DNA of 64,000 nucleotides from contig CANJLB010000011.1 in assembly GCA_947475065.1 (NCBI GenBank), positions 1-64,000 of the forward strand. The letters run 5' to 3'. The notes beneath the pieces are model-generated. The model was not told the DNA's origin, searched no databases, and worked only from the letters and a program-made list of their open reading frames with translations. This DNA is from Opitutia bacterium (GTDB lineage Bacteria > Verrucomicrobiota > Verrucomicrobiia > Opitutales > Opitutaceae). Position numbers and translations under genes: made by a program. Positions 7,356 to 15,786 of the stretch are shown here, piece by piece; position 1 is the stretch's first letter; each line of letters begins with the position of its first letter.

Positions 7356-9044
7356 TCAGCACAGCTGGTATTCCGGTGACTGCAGGATGGTGACGAGGGC
7401 GTTGCTGAGGCGGTTGAGCAGGCGCGTGTCGGCGGTGGCGGTGGCGTTGGGGGCTCCGGCGCGACCCGCGCGACCCGCCCGACCTGGGCGGACGACGGGG
7501 CCGGGGCGGGCCGCCGGCTGGGGCGGGCCACCGGGCGAGGCGCTGTTGGCGGGCGTGTCGGTCGCGAGGAAGTCGCGGATGGCGGCACGGTAGGCGTCGT
7601 CCACCGGCACGGGCAGGAAGTCGGCGGTGAGCTCTGCGGCCTGGCGGTCGGGCGGAAGCGCCGAAAGCCCGGCAAGGTGTTCGCCGGTGAAGGTGAAATG
7701 GCCGCGACCCTGTGCGCGGGCTTCGTTGAGGACGGCGATCTCGTCGGCATTGAAACTGGCTTCGTTGAGCGGGGCGAAGGCGATCTCAACGGCCTGCCGG
7801 CGGGCCGCCAGCGTGGAAGAGTTGATCCAGTTGCGCCCGCCGACCCAGCCGCGGACGTTTGGCGGGCGGAAGGGAATCTGGCCCATCGTGCGGAGCGGGT
7901 TCACGGTGCGGCGCGGGATGGGCACGAGGTCGAGTTCGAGATCCTGCGTGAGGCCGAGCAGGAACTGGACGGGGCTTTTGATGTAGTTGCCGCGAAACGC
8001 GGGGTCGAAAAAGAGGCGGCTGGAGAAGAAGCGCTGGGCGAGCCGGCGCAGGTCATAGCCGCCGGCGGTGCGCCACCAGTCGCCGAGGGCGGCGAGATGC
8101 CGCTGCGGGAGCGGGTCGTCCGTGAGGTAGAAGCGCGCGAGCTCGTGCGGCACGAACGCGCCGGCGGCGGGCAGCGTGTAGGCGAGGTTGATCACATCGT
8201 CGCCATCGAAGTTGCCGGTGCGGCCAAAGATCGTCTTCGCCGTCGGGTCGTGCTGGGGCCGGGCGAAAAAAAACTCGCCCTGGCCCTGCCGGTAGCCGGT
8301 GAAGGCGCGCGCCGCCGCCTTGATGTCGCGCTCGGTGTAGTTGCCCTCGCCGAGCAGGAAGAGCTCGAACAGCTCCCGCGCAAAGTTTTCGTTGGGCGCG
8401 TCGCGCTGGCTCTGCCCCAAGTCGAGATACTGCACCATCGCGGGCGAACGCGACACGGCCTTCGTCAGCGCGGGCGCGGGACCGAGCCCGCCGGCGCGCA
8501 GCAGGGCGTGGTGCGCATAGACAAGCTGCGGGTTGCGCACCTTCTCCTGGCTGACCACATAGATGTCGCTGAGAAACAGCGTCCATTTTTCCGTGACGGT
8601 ATTTTCCGGACGGACGGCAAAGTCGAGCCAGCGGACTGCGAGGTCCTGCTCGGCCTGCCGGAAATCCTGATTCAGCACCTGCTGCGCCGCCGGCCGGGCC
8701 GCGCCAGCTGCAGGGGCCGCCCGCTGCGCCCGCATCCCGGCCATCTGCTCATCGAGACTGGCCAGCGACTGGGGCGCGGGGAACGGGTTGGCTTTCGCGG
8801 GGAAGAGACGGTCGAGGCTCGCGGCCAGACCGTCCTGCATCACCCGTGTCACTTCCGAAGGCCGGGCGGTCCAGCCAATGCGACGGAGCAGGTGGCGCGC
8901 GGCCGCCGCGTCCCACTGGGCGGCAGGCAACGGCTGCCACGCCTCCTCGGGCGTGAGTGAGAGCTTGCCGGGCCCAGGAACCCGGGCGACCAGCGGCCGG
9001 TCTGGTGATAGCGGGACGGATGAAGCTGAAGGGGTGTCCGGCAT
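7356..9044 (-). CDS. DUF1800 domain protein
   Basis: This 562-residue protein matches DUF1800. Its opening is AAARHLLRRIGWTARPSEV, and the core holds RWLDFAVRPENTVTEKWTLF, NENFARELFELFLLGEGNYTE and DIKAAARAFTGYR. It ends with SSRLFFDPAFRGNYIKSPVQF, RPPNVRGWVGGRNWINSSTL and a C-terminal SPEYQLC. No clear signal peptide is seen at the chosen ATG. A Gly/Pro/Arg-rich low-complexity insert lies near residues 505-535. It is the first gene of a two-gene unit with the DUF1501 protein. Function is not established. Confidence 0.92.
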   Translation of the reverse strand: MPDTPSASSVPLSPDRPLVARVPGPGKLSLTPEEAWQPLPAAQWDAAAARHLLRRIGWTARPSEVTRVMQDGLAASLDRLFPAKANPFPAPQSLASLDEQMAGMRAQRAAPAAGAARPAAQQVLNQDFRQAEQDLAVRWLDFAVRPENTVTEKWTLFLSDIYVVSQEKVRNPQLVYAHHALLRAGGLGPAPALTKAVSRSPAMVQYLDLGQSQRDAPNENFARELFELFLLGEGNYTERDIKAAARAFTGYRQGQGEFFFARPQHDPTAKTIFGRTGNFDGDDVINLAYTLPAAGAFVPHELARFYLTDDPLPQRHLAALGDWWRTAGGYDLRRLAQRFFSSRLFFDPAFRGNYIKSPVQFLLGLTQDLELDLVPIPRRTVNPLRTMGQIPFRPPNVRGWVGGRNWINSSTLAARRQAVEIAFAPLNEASFNADEIAVLNEARAQGRGHFTFTGEHLAGLSALPPDRQAAELTADFLPVPVDDAYRAAIRDFLATDTPANSASPGGPPQPAARPGPVVRPGRAGRAGRAGAPNATATADTRLLNRLSNALVTILQSPEYQLC

Positions 9045-9163
9045 GGCTGGAGCTTATTACAGACTTAAGACGATGCAAGTCTGACAATGTAACGGGGCTT
9101 CGCCTCAGCCCCAAAGTTTCGCTTTCCTTCCGGCAAACGCCCGTGCGAGTCTGACCCGCTGCC

Positions 9164-10141
9164 ATGACGCGCGTTCTCCTCACAACCACCTCCTTCCAAG
9201 ACACCCCGGGTGCGCACCATGACCTGCTCGCACAGACCGGCTGGGAAATCATCCGCGCGCGCGGGCCGCTCAACGAGGCCGATACGCTCGCCCTGGTCGG
9301 TGACATTGACGGGTACATCTGCGGGGACGACGCCATCACCCGCCGCGTTCTCGAAAAGGCCCGGCCACGGCTCAAGGTCCTGAGCAAATATGGCATCGGC
9401 GTGGACAAGATTGACGTGAAATCCGCGACCGAATTCGGCGTGCCCGTGCTCTTCACGCCGGGTGTCAACCACACCACGGTCGCCGAGCACGCGTTCCTCC
9501 TGCTGCTCGCGCTGGAGAAAAATTTTCTCTTCCACACCGACTCGACCCGCGCCGGCGGCTGGAAACGCCAGACCGGCCACGAGCTCATGGGCAAGACCCT
9601 TGGCCTCGTCGGCCTCGGCCGCATCGGCCAGGAGGTCGCCATCCGCGCACGTGCCTTCGGCATGGAGGTGCTGGCGTATGGGCATCACTACGACGAGGCG
9701 TTTGCGCGCCAGCACGGCGTGCGCCGCGCCGCCACCCTCGACGCGCTCTGTGCCGCCGCCGACTACGTTTCGCTGCACACCAAGCTGACGCCGCAGACGC
9801 GCGGCCTCATCAACGCCGCTACCCTCGCCCGGATGAAAAAGGGCGTGCTGATCATTAATTGCGCGCGCGGCGAGATCGTCCACACCGCCGACCTCGTCGC
9901 CGCGCTCAAATCCGGCCAAGTCGCCGGCTACGGCACCGACGTGCTCGACCAGGAGCCGCCGCCCCCCGACCACCCGCTGCTCCGCCTGCCCAATGTCCTC
10001 GTCACGCCGCACATCGGCTCGCGCACCCACGAGAGCGTCCAGCGCCAGGCGCTCGCCGCCGTCAACAATCTCCTCCTCGCCATGCGCGGCGAAAAACCGC
10101 TCGCGCAGGTCAACCTCGAGGTGCCCGTCGGAAAAGGCTGA
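9164..10141 (+). CDS. D-2-hydroxyacid dehydrogenase (SerA/PGDH-like)
   Basis: This 325-residue NAD-dependent oxidoreductase interconverts a 2-oxoacid and a 2-hydroxyacid. The Rossmann motif GLVGLGRIGQEVAIRA is at about residues 148-163. The catalytic Arg is in INCARGEIV, the Glu in DQEPPPPDHPLL and the His in VTPHIGSRTHES. It lacks the C-terminal ACT/regulatory domains of many SerA proteins, so it may be a short PGDH or act on another hydroxyacid. The next gene encodes an Ldh_2-family dehydrogenase of a different fold that also acts on 2-hydroxyacids. Substrate cannot be read from sequence. Confidence 0.9.
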   Translation: MTRVLLTTTSFQDTPGAHHDLLAQTGWEIIRARGPLNEADTLALVGDIDGYICGDDAITRRVLEKARPRLKVLSKYGIGVDKIDVKSATEFGVPVLFTPGVNHTTVAEHAFLLLLALEKNFLFHTDSTRAGGWKRQTGHELMGKTLGLVGLGRIGQEVAIRARAFGMEVLAYGHHYDEAFARQHGVRRAATLDALCAAADYVSLHTKLTPQTRGLINAATLARMKKGVLIINCARGEIVHTADLVAALKSGQVAGYGTDVLDQEPPPPDHPLLRLPNVLVTPHIGSRTHESVQRQALAAVNNLLLAMRGEKPLAQVNLEVPVGKG

Positions 10142-10273
10142 AAAACTGAAGGACTGAAAGGCTGCGACTCGCCTTCTCCTTCGTCTCACCGATCACTCGC
10201 TTTCGTCCCGTCTAGTCGTATTTCAGTCCTTTCCCCTTCAGTCATTCAGCATTCAGTCTTTTAGCCCTTAACC

Positions 10274-11365
10274 ATGGAAACCTTCCACGTCGTCCCCGAA
10301 GCCCAGCACAACGCCCTTGTCGCCGCCGCCTACCGGCATCGCGGCTACTCCGCCGCCGAGGCCGCCGCCGGCGCGCGGTGCTGCGCGGAAGCTACCCGCC
10401 ATGGCATCCGCACCCATAACGGCCTGAAAGCGCTCCATCTTGACCATCTCCTCGGCTCAGGCGCCCAGGGCTGCGTGCCCAAGGCCAGGATCGAAAAGGT
10501 GCCGACCCGCTTTCGCGGGGCGCAGGTCTGGAACGCCAACCGCAAGCTCGGCCAGGCCACCGGCTATGCCGCCATCGAGGCCGCCATCAAGCTCGCCGAC
10601 AAATATGGCGTCGGCATGGTTTCCGTGGACAACGCCTTTCATTACCTCTGGGGCGGCGGCTATGTGATGGACGCAGCCAAGCGCGGTTACATCGCCTATA
10701 CCAACTGCACCGCCGCGCTGTCGGAGGTCGTCCCCTTCGGCGGCAAGTTCCCCACGCTCGGCACCAACCCGCACTCATGGGGTTTTCCCACGACCGACGC
10801 CATCGGCTACCCCGTCGTCATAGACTGGGCGACGAGCGTCGTGGCCATGGGCCGCGTGCAGCAGCTCGCGCGCGAGGGCAGGCAGCTCCCGCCCGGCGCC
10901 GCCGTGGACGAGGCCGGTGCGCCCACGACCGATCCGCTCAAGGCGAAATACCTCATCCCCTTCGGCGCCCACAAAGGCTACGGCCTCGCGCTCATGAACG
11001 AGATCATCGGCGCCTTCATCGGCGGCTCGCTGCCCACGCTCCGCAACCGTTGGGACCAAGTGGGCGACGACAAGGGCACCTGCGCGTTCTTTTTCCAAGT
11101 CTGGCATCCCGACGCGATGAACGCCGGCGCGTTTGCGAAAGGCCGCAACCAGTCCCAAAACGTGAAGGCCGTCATCGCTGACATCCTCGGCCACGGCAAC
11201 GAGGCCTGCATGCTCCCCGGCCAGGTCGAGGCCCAGGCCGCCGCCCGCAGCGCGAAAAACGGCGGCCTGCTCTTCAGCGAGGCCGAGATCAACGCCTTCA
11301 ACGAAATCGCGGCGGAGTGCCGCAAGGCGCGGTGGAAACTCAGCGACTTCAAGATCGCCGAGTAA
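10274..11365 (+). CDS. Malate/L-lactate dehydrogenase family (Ldh_2) oxidoreductase
   Basis: This 363-residue protein belongs to the NAD(P)-dependent family that includes ureidoglycolate, sulfolactate and 2,3-diketogulonate dehydrogenases. Diagnostic segments are EATRHGIRTHNGLKALHL near the N-terminus, GVGMVSVDNAFHYLWGGGY, GTNPHSWGFPT, VIDWATSVVAMGRV and AHKGYGLALMNEIIGAF. Length is typical (330-370). It lies 132 nt after a D-2-hydroxyacid dehydrogenase. The gap contains an 11-bp perfect inverted repeat (10149-10159 with 10221-10231) that is too widely spaced for a terminator. Substrate is undetermined. Confidence 0.88.
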   Translation: METFHVVPEAQHNALVAAAYRHRGYSAAEAAAGARCCAEATRHGIRTHNGLKALHLDHLLGSGAQGCVPKARIEKVPTRFRGAQVWNANRKLGQATGYAAIEAAIKLADKYGVGMVSVDNAFHYLWGGGYVMDAAKRGYIAYTNCTAALSEVVPFGGKFPTLGTNPHSWGFPTTDAIGYPVVIDWATSVVAMGRVQQLAREGRQLPPGAAVDEAGAPTTDPLKAKYLIPFGAHKGYGLALMNEIIGAFIGGSLPTLRNRWDQVGDDKGTCAFFFQVWHPDAMNAGAFAKGRNQSQNVKAVIADILGHGNEACMLPGQVEAQAAARSAKNGGLLFSEAEINAFNEIAAECRKARWKLSDFKIAE

Positions 11366-11479
11366 CCACCCTGCGCGACGCCGGTCCGCAGGGACAGGGA
11401 GGCCGGCCATTGCCAAGCGCACCCCATCCCCCGTTCGTTCCGGCTTTCCTCCGAGGGCTTTCACCTTATCATTGTCCGC

Positions 11480-12259
11480 ATGGCTCCGCTGCTCTGCATT
11501 GACGTCGGAAACACGCATACGCACTTCGGCGTAGTCGGGGCGGCGGACGCGGTGGGGATGGCCGCCGTGCCGACGGCGGCGCTGGAGGATCCGGCGGGCG
11601 GTTTCGCCGCACACCTGGCCCGCCTGCAGGCGGCCAACCCTGCGCTGGCCGGGGTCGCGTTTTGTTCGGTGGTGCCGGAGGCAACCCCGCGCCTGCGTCG
11701 CGTGCTGGCCGCCATCCGGCCCGCGCCGGAAGTTTTCCAGCTCACGCACGAACACCGCCTCGGCGTGCCGCTCAGCTATCCGCGCCCGGCCGAGGTGGGT
11801 CAGGACCGGCTGGCCAATGCGGCCGCCGCGGCGGCGCTCGGCGCGGTGCCGGCCGTGGTGATTGACCTCGGCACGGCGGTGACCTTCGACGTGGTGACGG
11901 TGCGCGGGGGCTACGAGGGCGGCATCATCGCACCAGGGCTCGCGGTCATGCGGCACTATCTGCATGACCGCACGGCACAGCTGCCGGAGATTGACGGTGA
12001 GCTCGCCGTGGATCGCGCCATCGGGCAGAGCACGGTCGAAGCAATGCGGATCGGCATGGTGCTCGGTTTCGCCGGGATGATCCAGGCGCTGCTCGATGCG
12101 GTGCTGGCCGAGCTCGCCGGGCGCGGCGAACCGCCGCCGGCTGTGTTCGCCACCGGCGGCTGTGCGGATTTTTTCGCCGGCAAGCTCCGCCAGCCCGTCC
12201 GTCTGCGGCCCGATCTCACTCTGATCGGCCTCGCCGCCGCCTGGCGGCTGAACCGGTGA
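11480..12259 (+). CDS. coaX: Type III pantothenate kinase
   Basis: This 259-residue protein phosphorylates pantothenate, the first step of coenzyme A synthesis. It has the ASKHA-fold motifs of CoaX: LLCIDVGNTHTHFGVV at the N-terminus (phosphate loop), PAEVGQDRLANAAAA, VVIDLGTAVTFDVV and GGIIAPGLAVM, and FATGGCADFFAG near the C-terminus. Length (250-265) is normal. The ATG at 11480 is preceded by a pyrimidine-rich leader without a Shine-Dalgarno sequence. It is probably transcribed on its own or with the preceding dehydrogenase. Confidence 0.94.
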   Translation: MAPLLCIDVGNTHTHFGVVGAADAVGMAAVPTAALEDPAGGFAAHLARLQAANPALAGVAFCSVVPEATPRLRRVLAAIRPAPEVFQLTHEHRLGVPLSYPRPAEVGQDRLANAAAAAALGAVPAVVIDLGTAVTFDVVTVRGGYEGGIIAPGLAVMRHYLHDRTAQLPEIDGELAVDRAIGQSTVEAMRIGMVLGFAGMIQALLDAVLAELAGRGEPPPAVFATGGCADFFAGKLRQPVRLRPDLTLIGLAAAWRLNR

Positions 12260-12471
12260 GCCCCCGGTGCCAAGGCGCAAAAATGTCCCGGTCACAAAGT
12301 CCCGGCCACGGCTGACGGCACCCGGCGGCTCCGCCCGCAGATTGTGGCGCCCCGAGATTTTGGCGCCGGCTTCCGGCCTGCGCCATAGGCGGGTACGGAA
12401 CTTTGCCGGCAGGATGCTTACTACCTTTTACCTACTTGTCCTCCACGGCGAACCCTGAACACTCCTCCCCT

Positions 12472-13470
12472 GTGCCTGCCCAGCCCGACAACTCCGCCGT
12501 CCCCGCCATTGAGGTACGCGACCTCGTGAAGACATATGGCGGCATCACGGCGGTCAGCCGGGTGAACTTCGCCGTGGCGCGCGGCGAGATCGTGGGGTTC
12601 CTCGGCCCCAACGGCGCGGGCAAGAGCACGACGATGCGCATCCTCACCGGATGCATGCCAGCGACCTCCGGCTACGCCGCCGTCTGCGGCCTCTCCGTCG
12701 CCGCCCAGTCGGAGGAGGTGAAACGCCGGATCGGCTACATGCCGGAGAACAACCCGCTGCCCGAGGATATGCGCGTCTCTGAGTACCTGCACTATCGCGG
12801 CCGGCTGAAGGAAATTTCACGCAAAAAGCTTGGCCCGCGACTCGACGAGGTGCTGGAGAGATGCGACCTGAAACGCGTTCGCCACCGCATCATCGGCACG
12901 CTGTCCAAGGGCTACCGCCAGCGCGTGGGCATCGCCGAGTGCATCCTCGCCGAGCCACCGGTCATCATCATGGACGAGCCGACCATCGGCCTCGACCCGC
13001 GGCAGATTCTCATCGTGCGCGACCTGATCGCCAGCCTGCGCGGCCGGATGGCCGTCGTGATCTCGTCGCACATCCTGCCGGAGATCGAGATGACCTGCGA
13101 CCGGGTCCTCATCATCAACCAAGGCCGCATCGTCGCGCAAGGCACACCCGACCAGCTCCGCCGTGACCTGCTCGGCGGCGCACGCTATGAGCTGGAGCTC
13201 GCCGGCCCCGACGCCGGCCTCGCCACCCTGCTGGCCGGCATTGAGCCGACGTTGAAAATTTCCGCCGCGCACGCGCCGGGCGACGACGGCTTCCGCCGCC
13301 TCACGCTCACGACCACCAGCACCACCGAGCTGGGCGAGCCGCTCTGGCGTGCGCTCACCGCCGGCGGCGGCCGACGCCTGCGCGGGCTGACCCGCATCCG
13401 CCCCTCGCTCGAAGAAGTGTTCCTCGCCGCCACCGGGCAAAACTGGGACGCGGAGCGCAAAGCCTCCTGA
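12472..13470 (+). CDS. ABC transporter ATP-binding protein, GldA-type
   Basis: This 332-residue (GTG start) ATPase begins VPAQPDNSAVPAIEVRDLVK. Walker A is [10 protein letters not shown], the signature region LSKGYRQRVGIAECI, and Walker B VIIMDEPTIGLDPRQ followed by the ISSHILPEIEMTCDRV switch. The frame is open to 12403, but the first 23 codons look non-coding, so the GTG is preferred. A C-terminal domain of about 100 residues follows the ATPase. It energises the ABC-2 permease downstream; with the GldG-like and DUF4340 genes it forms the GldFG-like module. The transported substrate is unknown. Confidence 0.9.
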   Translation: MPAQPDNSAVPAIEVRDLVKTYGGITAVSRVNFAVARGEIVGFLGPNGAGKSTTMRILTGCMPATSGYAAVCGLSVAAQSEEVKRRIGYMPENNPLPEDMRVSEYLHYRGRLKEISRKKLGPRLDEVLERCDLKRVRHRIIGTLSKGYRQRVGIAECILAEPPVIIMDEPTIGLDPRQILIVRDLIASLRGRMAVVISSHILPEIEMTCDRVLIINQGRIVAQGTPDQLRRDLLGGARYELELAGPDAGLATLLAGIEPTLKISAAHAPGDDGFRRLTLTTTSTTELGEPLWRALTAGGGRRLRGLTRIRPSLEEVFLAATGQNWDAERKAS

Positions 13471-13494
13471 AGCGCCCGCCCCCCTCAACCCGAC

Positions 13495-14259
13495 GTGAAA
13501 CATTTTCTCACCATCCTCGGCCACGAAATCCGCATGCTGCTCGTCACTGCCAGCACTTACGTCGCGGCGGTGCTGTTTCTGGCGCTGATGGGTGCGATCT
13601 TCACCGGCCTGCTAGAAAGCTATACCACCACCGCGCAGGAAACGCCGCCCTCCGCCGTGTTTTTTCAGCTCTTCTGGGTGCCGGTTTTCTTCATGGTGCC
13701 GTTGCTGACGATGCGCTGCTTCGCGGAGGAACGCCGGCTTGGCACCCTGGAAACGCTGTTCGCCGCACCCGTCAGCGCGACGGAAGTCGTGCTCGGGAAA
13801 TTCGGCGCGGCCTACCTGCTCTACCTCTCGCTCTGGGGCGCGACGGGCGGATTTTTCTGGATTCTGCGCCACTACGCCAGCGACCCGCGCCTGCTCGACC
13901 CGGGACCGCTGGTCGGCGGCTATGTCTTCATTGCGCTGTCGGGCCTGCTGTTCGTCGCGCTCGGCGTGTGGATGAGCTCGCTCACGCGCAACCAAGGCGT
14001 CGCCGCGCTACTCACGTTTGTGCTCGTCGTGCTCGTCGTGTGGGGGCCGGCGGTGGCGCTGGACAACTTTGCCGTGCTCAGGCTCGATTCGATGCGGCCG
14101 CTGCGCGAGGCGCTCGACTACGCGCAGGTCTTCCGCCACCTCGACGACTTTACGCGCGGCGTGGCGGACATGCGCGCGCTGCTCTTCCATCTCAGCGGGG
14201 CGAGCCTCGCGCTCATTTTCACGGTCTTTAGCCTCGAGGCGAAGCGTCTCCACACCTGA
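13495..14259 (+). CDS. ABC-2 type permease, GldF-like
   Basis: This 254-residue integral membrane protein has about six hydrophobic helices. The first is near residues 15-38 and the last is close to the C-terminus. The motif FMVPLLTMRCFAEERRLGTL is characteristic of the GldF/NosY branch of ABC-2 permeases. The start is a GTG 24 nt after the ATPase stop, and the stop is three bases before the GldG-like ATG. It would form the channel partner of the preceding ATPase in the inner membrane. Confidence 0.9.
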   Translation: MKHFLTILGHEIRMLLVTASTYVAAVLFLALMGAIFTGLLESYTTTAQETPPSAVFFQLFWVPVFFMVPLLTMRCFAEERRLGTLETLFAAPVSATEVVLGKFGAAYLLYLSLWGATGGFFWILRHYASDPRLLDPGPLVGGYVFIALSGLLFVALGVWMSSLTRNQGVAALLTFVLVVLVVWGPAVALDNFAVLRLDSMRPLREALDYAQVFRHLDDFTRGVADMRALLFHLSGASLALIFTVFSLEAKRLHT

Positions 14260-14262
14260 GCC

Positions 14263-15762
14263 ATGAGCCGCGAACCCACCTTCCGCGCCGTCCGCCGCCG
14301 CCGCATGCTGCACTTCCTCGCGCAGGCCGTGCTGCTGCTGACCCTGTTTGGCGGGCTCAACTACCTCGCCGGCTTCTCCGGCTGGCGCTTCGACCTCACT
14401 GCGCACCACCGCCATTCGCTCTCGGCCGAGACCTTGGTCTACCTGAAAAACCTCACTAGCGACGTCACTATTGTCAGCACCTTTGACCGTGACGTTGACG
14501 GCTACCGGAACGCCGCCCGCGATGTCGCCGAGCTGCTCGGCGAATACGAACGCGCCACCGCGCGCAACCCGCCCGGACACCGGATCACCAAGACAGCGCT
14601 CAACGTCGTGCAAAACGCCCGCGAGGCGCGGAAGCTCGGGGTCGACGAAAGCAATCTGATTGTCGCCATCTCCGGAGGCCGCCGCCGGCCCATCGAGCCC
14701 AACGAGCTGTACCTCGTGCAGAAGAACGGCGCCACTCCCGAGACGACCGCCTTCCTCGGCGAAAAGGCGCTCACCGCCGCCATCCTCGACGTGACCAACC
14801 CCGCCAAGAAAAAAATCTATTTCACTTCCGGCCACGGGGAGCTGCCGCTGACCGGCCCGGAATCCACCGACATGGACCACGGCCTTTCCCTCTTCCGCGA
14901 CCAGCTCGTGTCGAGAAACTACGCCTATGAAACGCTCGACCTGTCGCAGAACGACGTGCCGGCCGACGCCGCCCTGGTCATCATCGCCGGCCCGCAAGGG
15001 CGTTTTCATGACGATGAAAGCGTACGGCTCCGCCGCTACCTCAGCACCGCGCGTGCCGGCCGTCTGCTCGCACTGCTCGGGCCCGGGGTCAAGCACAACC
15101 TCGACGAACTGCTCCTCGACTGGGGCGTGCTCACCGACGATGTGCTGGTGATGGACAACAGCACCGCCGGCCAAAACGACACCGGCGAACTCATCCTGAG
15201 CGCCAGCATCAGGGACGATCATCCCGTTATCCAGCAGCTCTCAGTACTCGAACTGCCCGTGCGTTTCGGCGCGGCCCGGATCGCCCGGCCTTTTCTCGGC
15301 CACGACAACGGCTTTAACGTGACCGCGCTGATCGGCACCAGCCCGGGAGCGTGGGGCGAGCGCAACTATGCCCAGCCAGGAAACGTGGCCCCGGTCTTCA
15401 CCCCCAATGTGGATGCGCGCGGACCGCTGACCATTGGCACTGCCTCAGAGCGTGTGCCGACCGGTGGCAAATCGTCCGTGCCATCAGGCCGGGTGGTGGT
15501 GTTTGGCGGCGTGGACTGGGTGGCCAATGGCCGGCTGCAAAACCCCGGCAACGGCACGCTGTTGCTCGCGTCCGTGAACTGGCTGGTGGAACGCGACTCC
15601 CTGTCCGCCGCCCTGGGCACGGTGCCGCCGCGCCCGATCGAACGGATTCAGCTCACATTGACGCAGCAACAGCTTGTTCGCCTCCGTTACACCTTGATTT
15701 TTGCCCTGCCAGGAGCCGCCGCCCTGCTCGGGCTCTCCGTCTTCTGGTTCCGCCGCCGCTAA
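14263..15762 (+). CDS. GldG-like ABC transporter auxiliary protein
   Basis: This 499-residue protein has an N-terminal membrane helix (about 15-38, QAVLLLTLFGGLNYLAGF), a large periplasmic region and a C-terminal helix (about 475-492) ending in FWFRRR. The segment RFDLTAHHRHSLSAETLVYL matches the start of GldG/DUF7088-type domains, and KKIYFTSGHGELPL, then AALVIIAGPQGRF, match the family core. It starts three bases after the permease stop, so the two are translationally close. Such proteins accompany GldA/GldF ABC systems far beyond gliding bacteria; no gliding-specific gene is seen here. Confidence 0.87.
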   Translation: MSREPTFRAVRRRRMLHFLAQAVLLLTLFGGLNYLAGFSGWRFDLTAHHRHSLSAETLVYLKNLTSDVTIVSTFDRDVDGYRNAARDVAELLGEYERATARNPPGHRITKTALNVVQNAREARKLGVDESNLIVAISGGRRRPIEPNELYLVQKNGATPETTAFLGEKALTAAILDVTNPAKKKIYFTSGHGELPLTGPESTDMDHGLSLFRDQLVSRNYAYETLDLSQNDVPADAALVIIAGPQGRFHDDESVRLRRYLSTARAGRLLALLGPGVKHNLDELLLDWGVLTDDVLVMDNSTAGQNDTGELILSASIRDDHPVIQQLSVLELPVRFGAARIARPFLGHDNGFNVTALIGTSPGAWGERNYAQPGNVAPVFTPNVDARGPLTIGTASERVPTGGKSSVPSGRVVVFGGVDWVANGRLQNPGNGTLLLASVNWLVERDSLSAALGTVPPRPIERIQLTLTQQQLVRLRYTLIFALPGAAALLGLSVFWFRRR

Positions 15763-15786
15763 ACGATTCGCCCGCCTCTTCACGCC

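Noticed and set aside
6076-8960. Long plus-strand frames opposite the DUF1501 and DUF1800 genes
   Set aside because: Both minus-strand proteins are clearly real; the plus-strand translations have low-complexity R/G/A content and no homology that I recognise.
10149-10231. 11-bp perfect inverted repeat (AAGGACTGAAA with TTTCAGTCCTT)
   Set aside because: The arms are 61 nt apart in a CTGAA-rich spacer; no U-run or regulator fits, so a functional claim is not supported.
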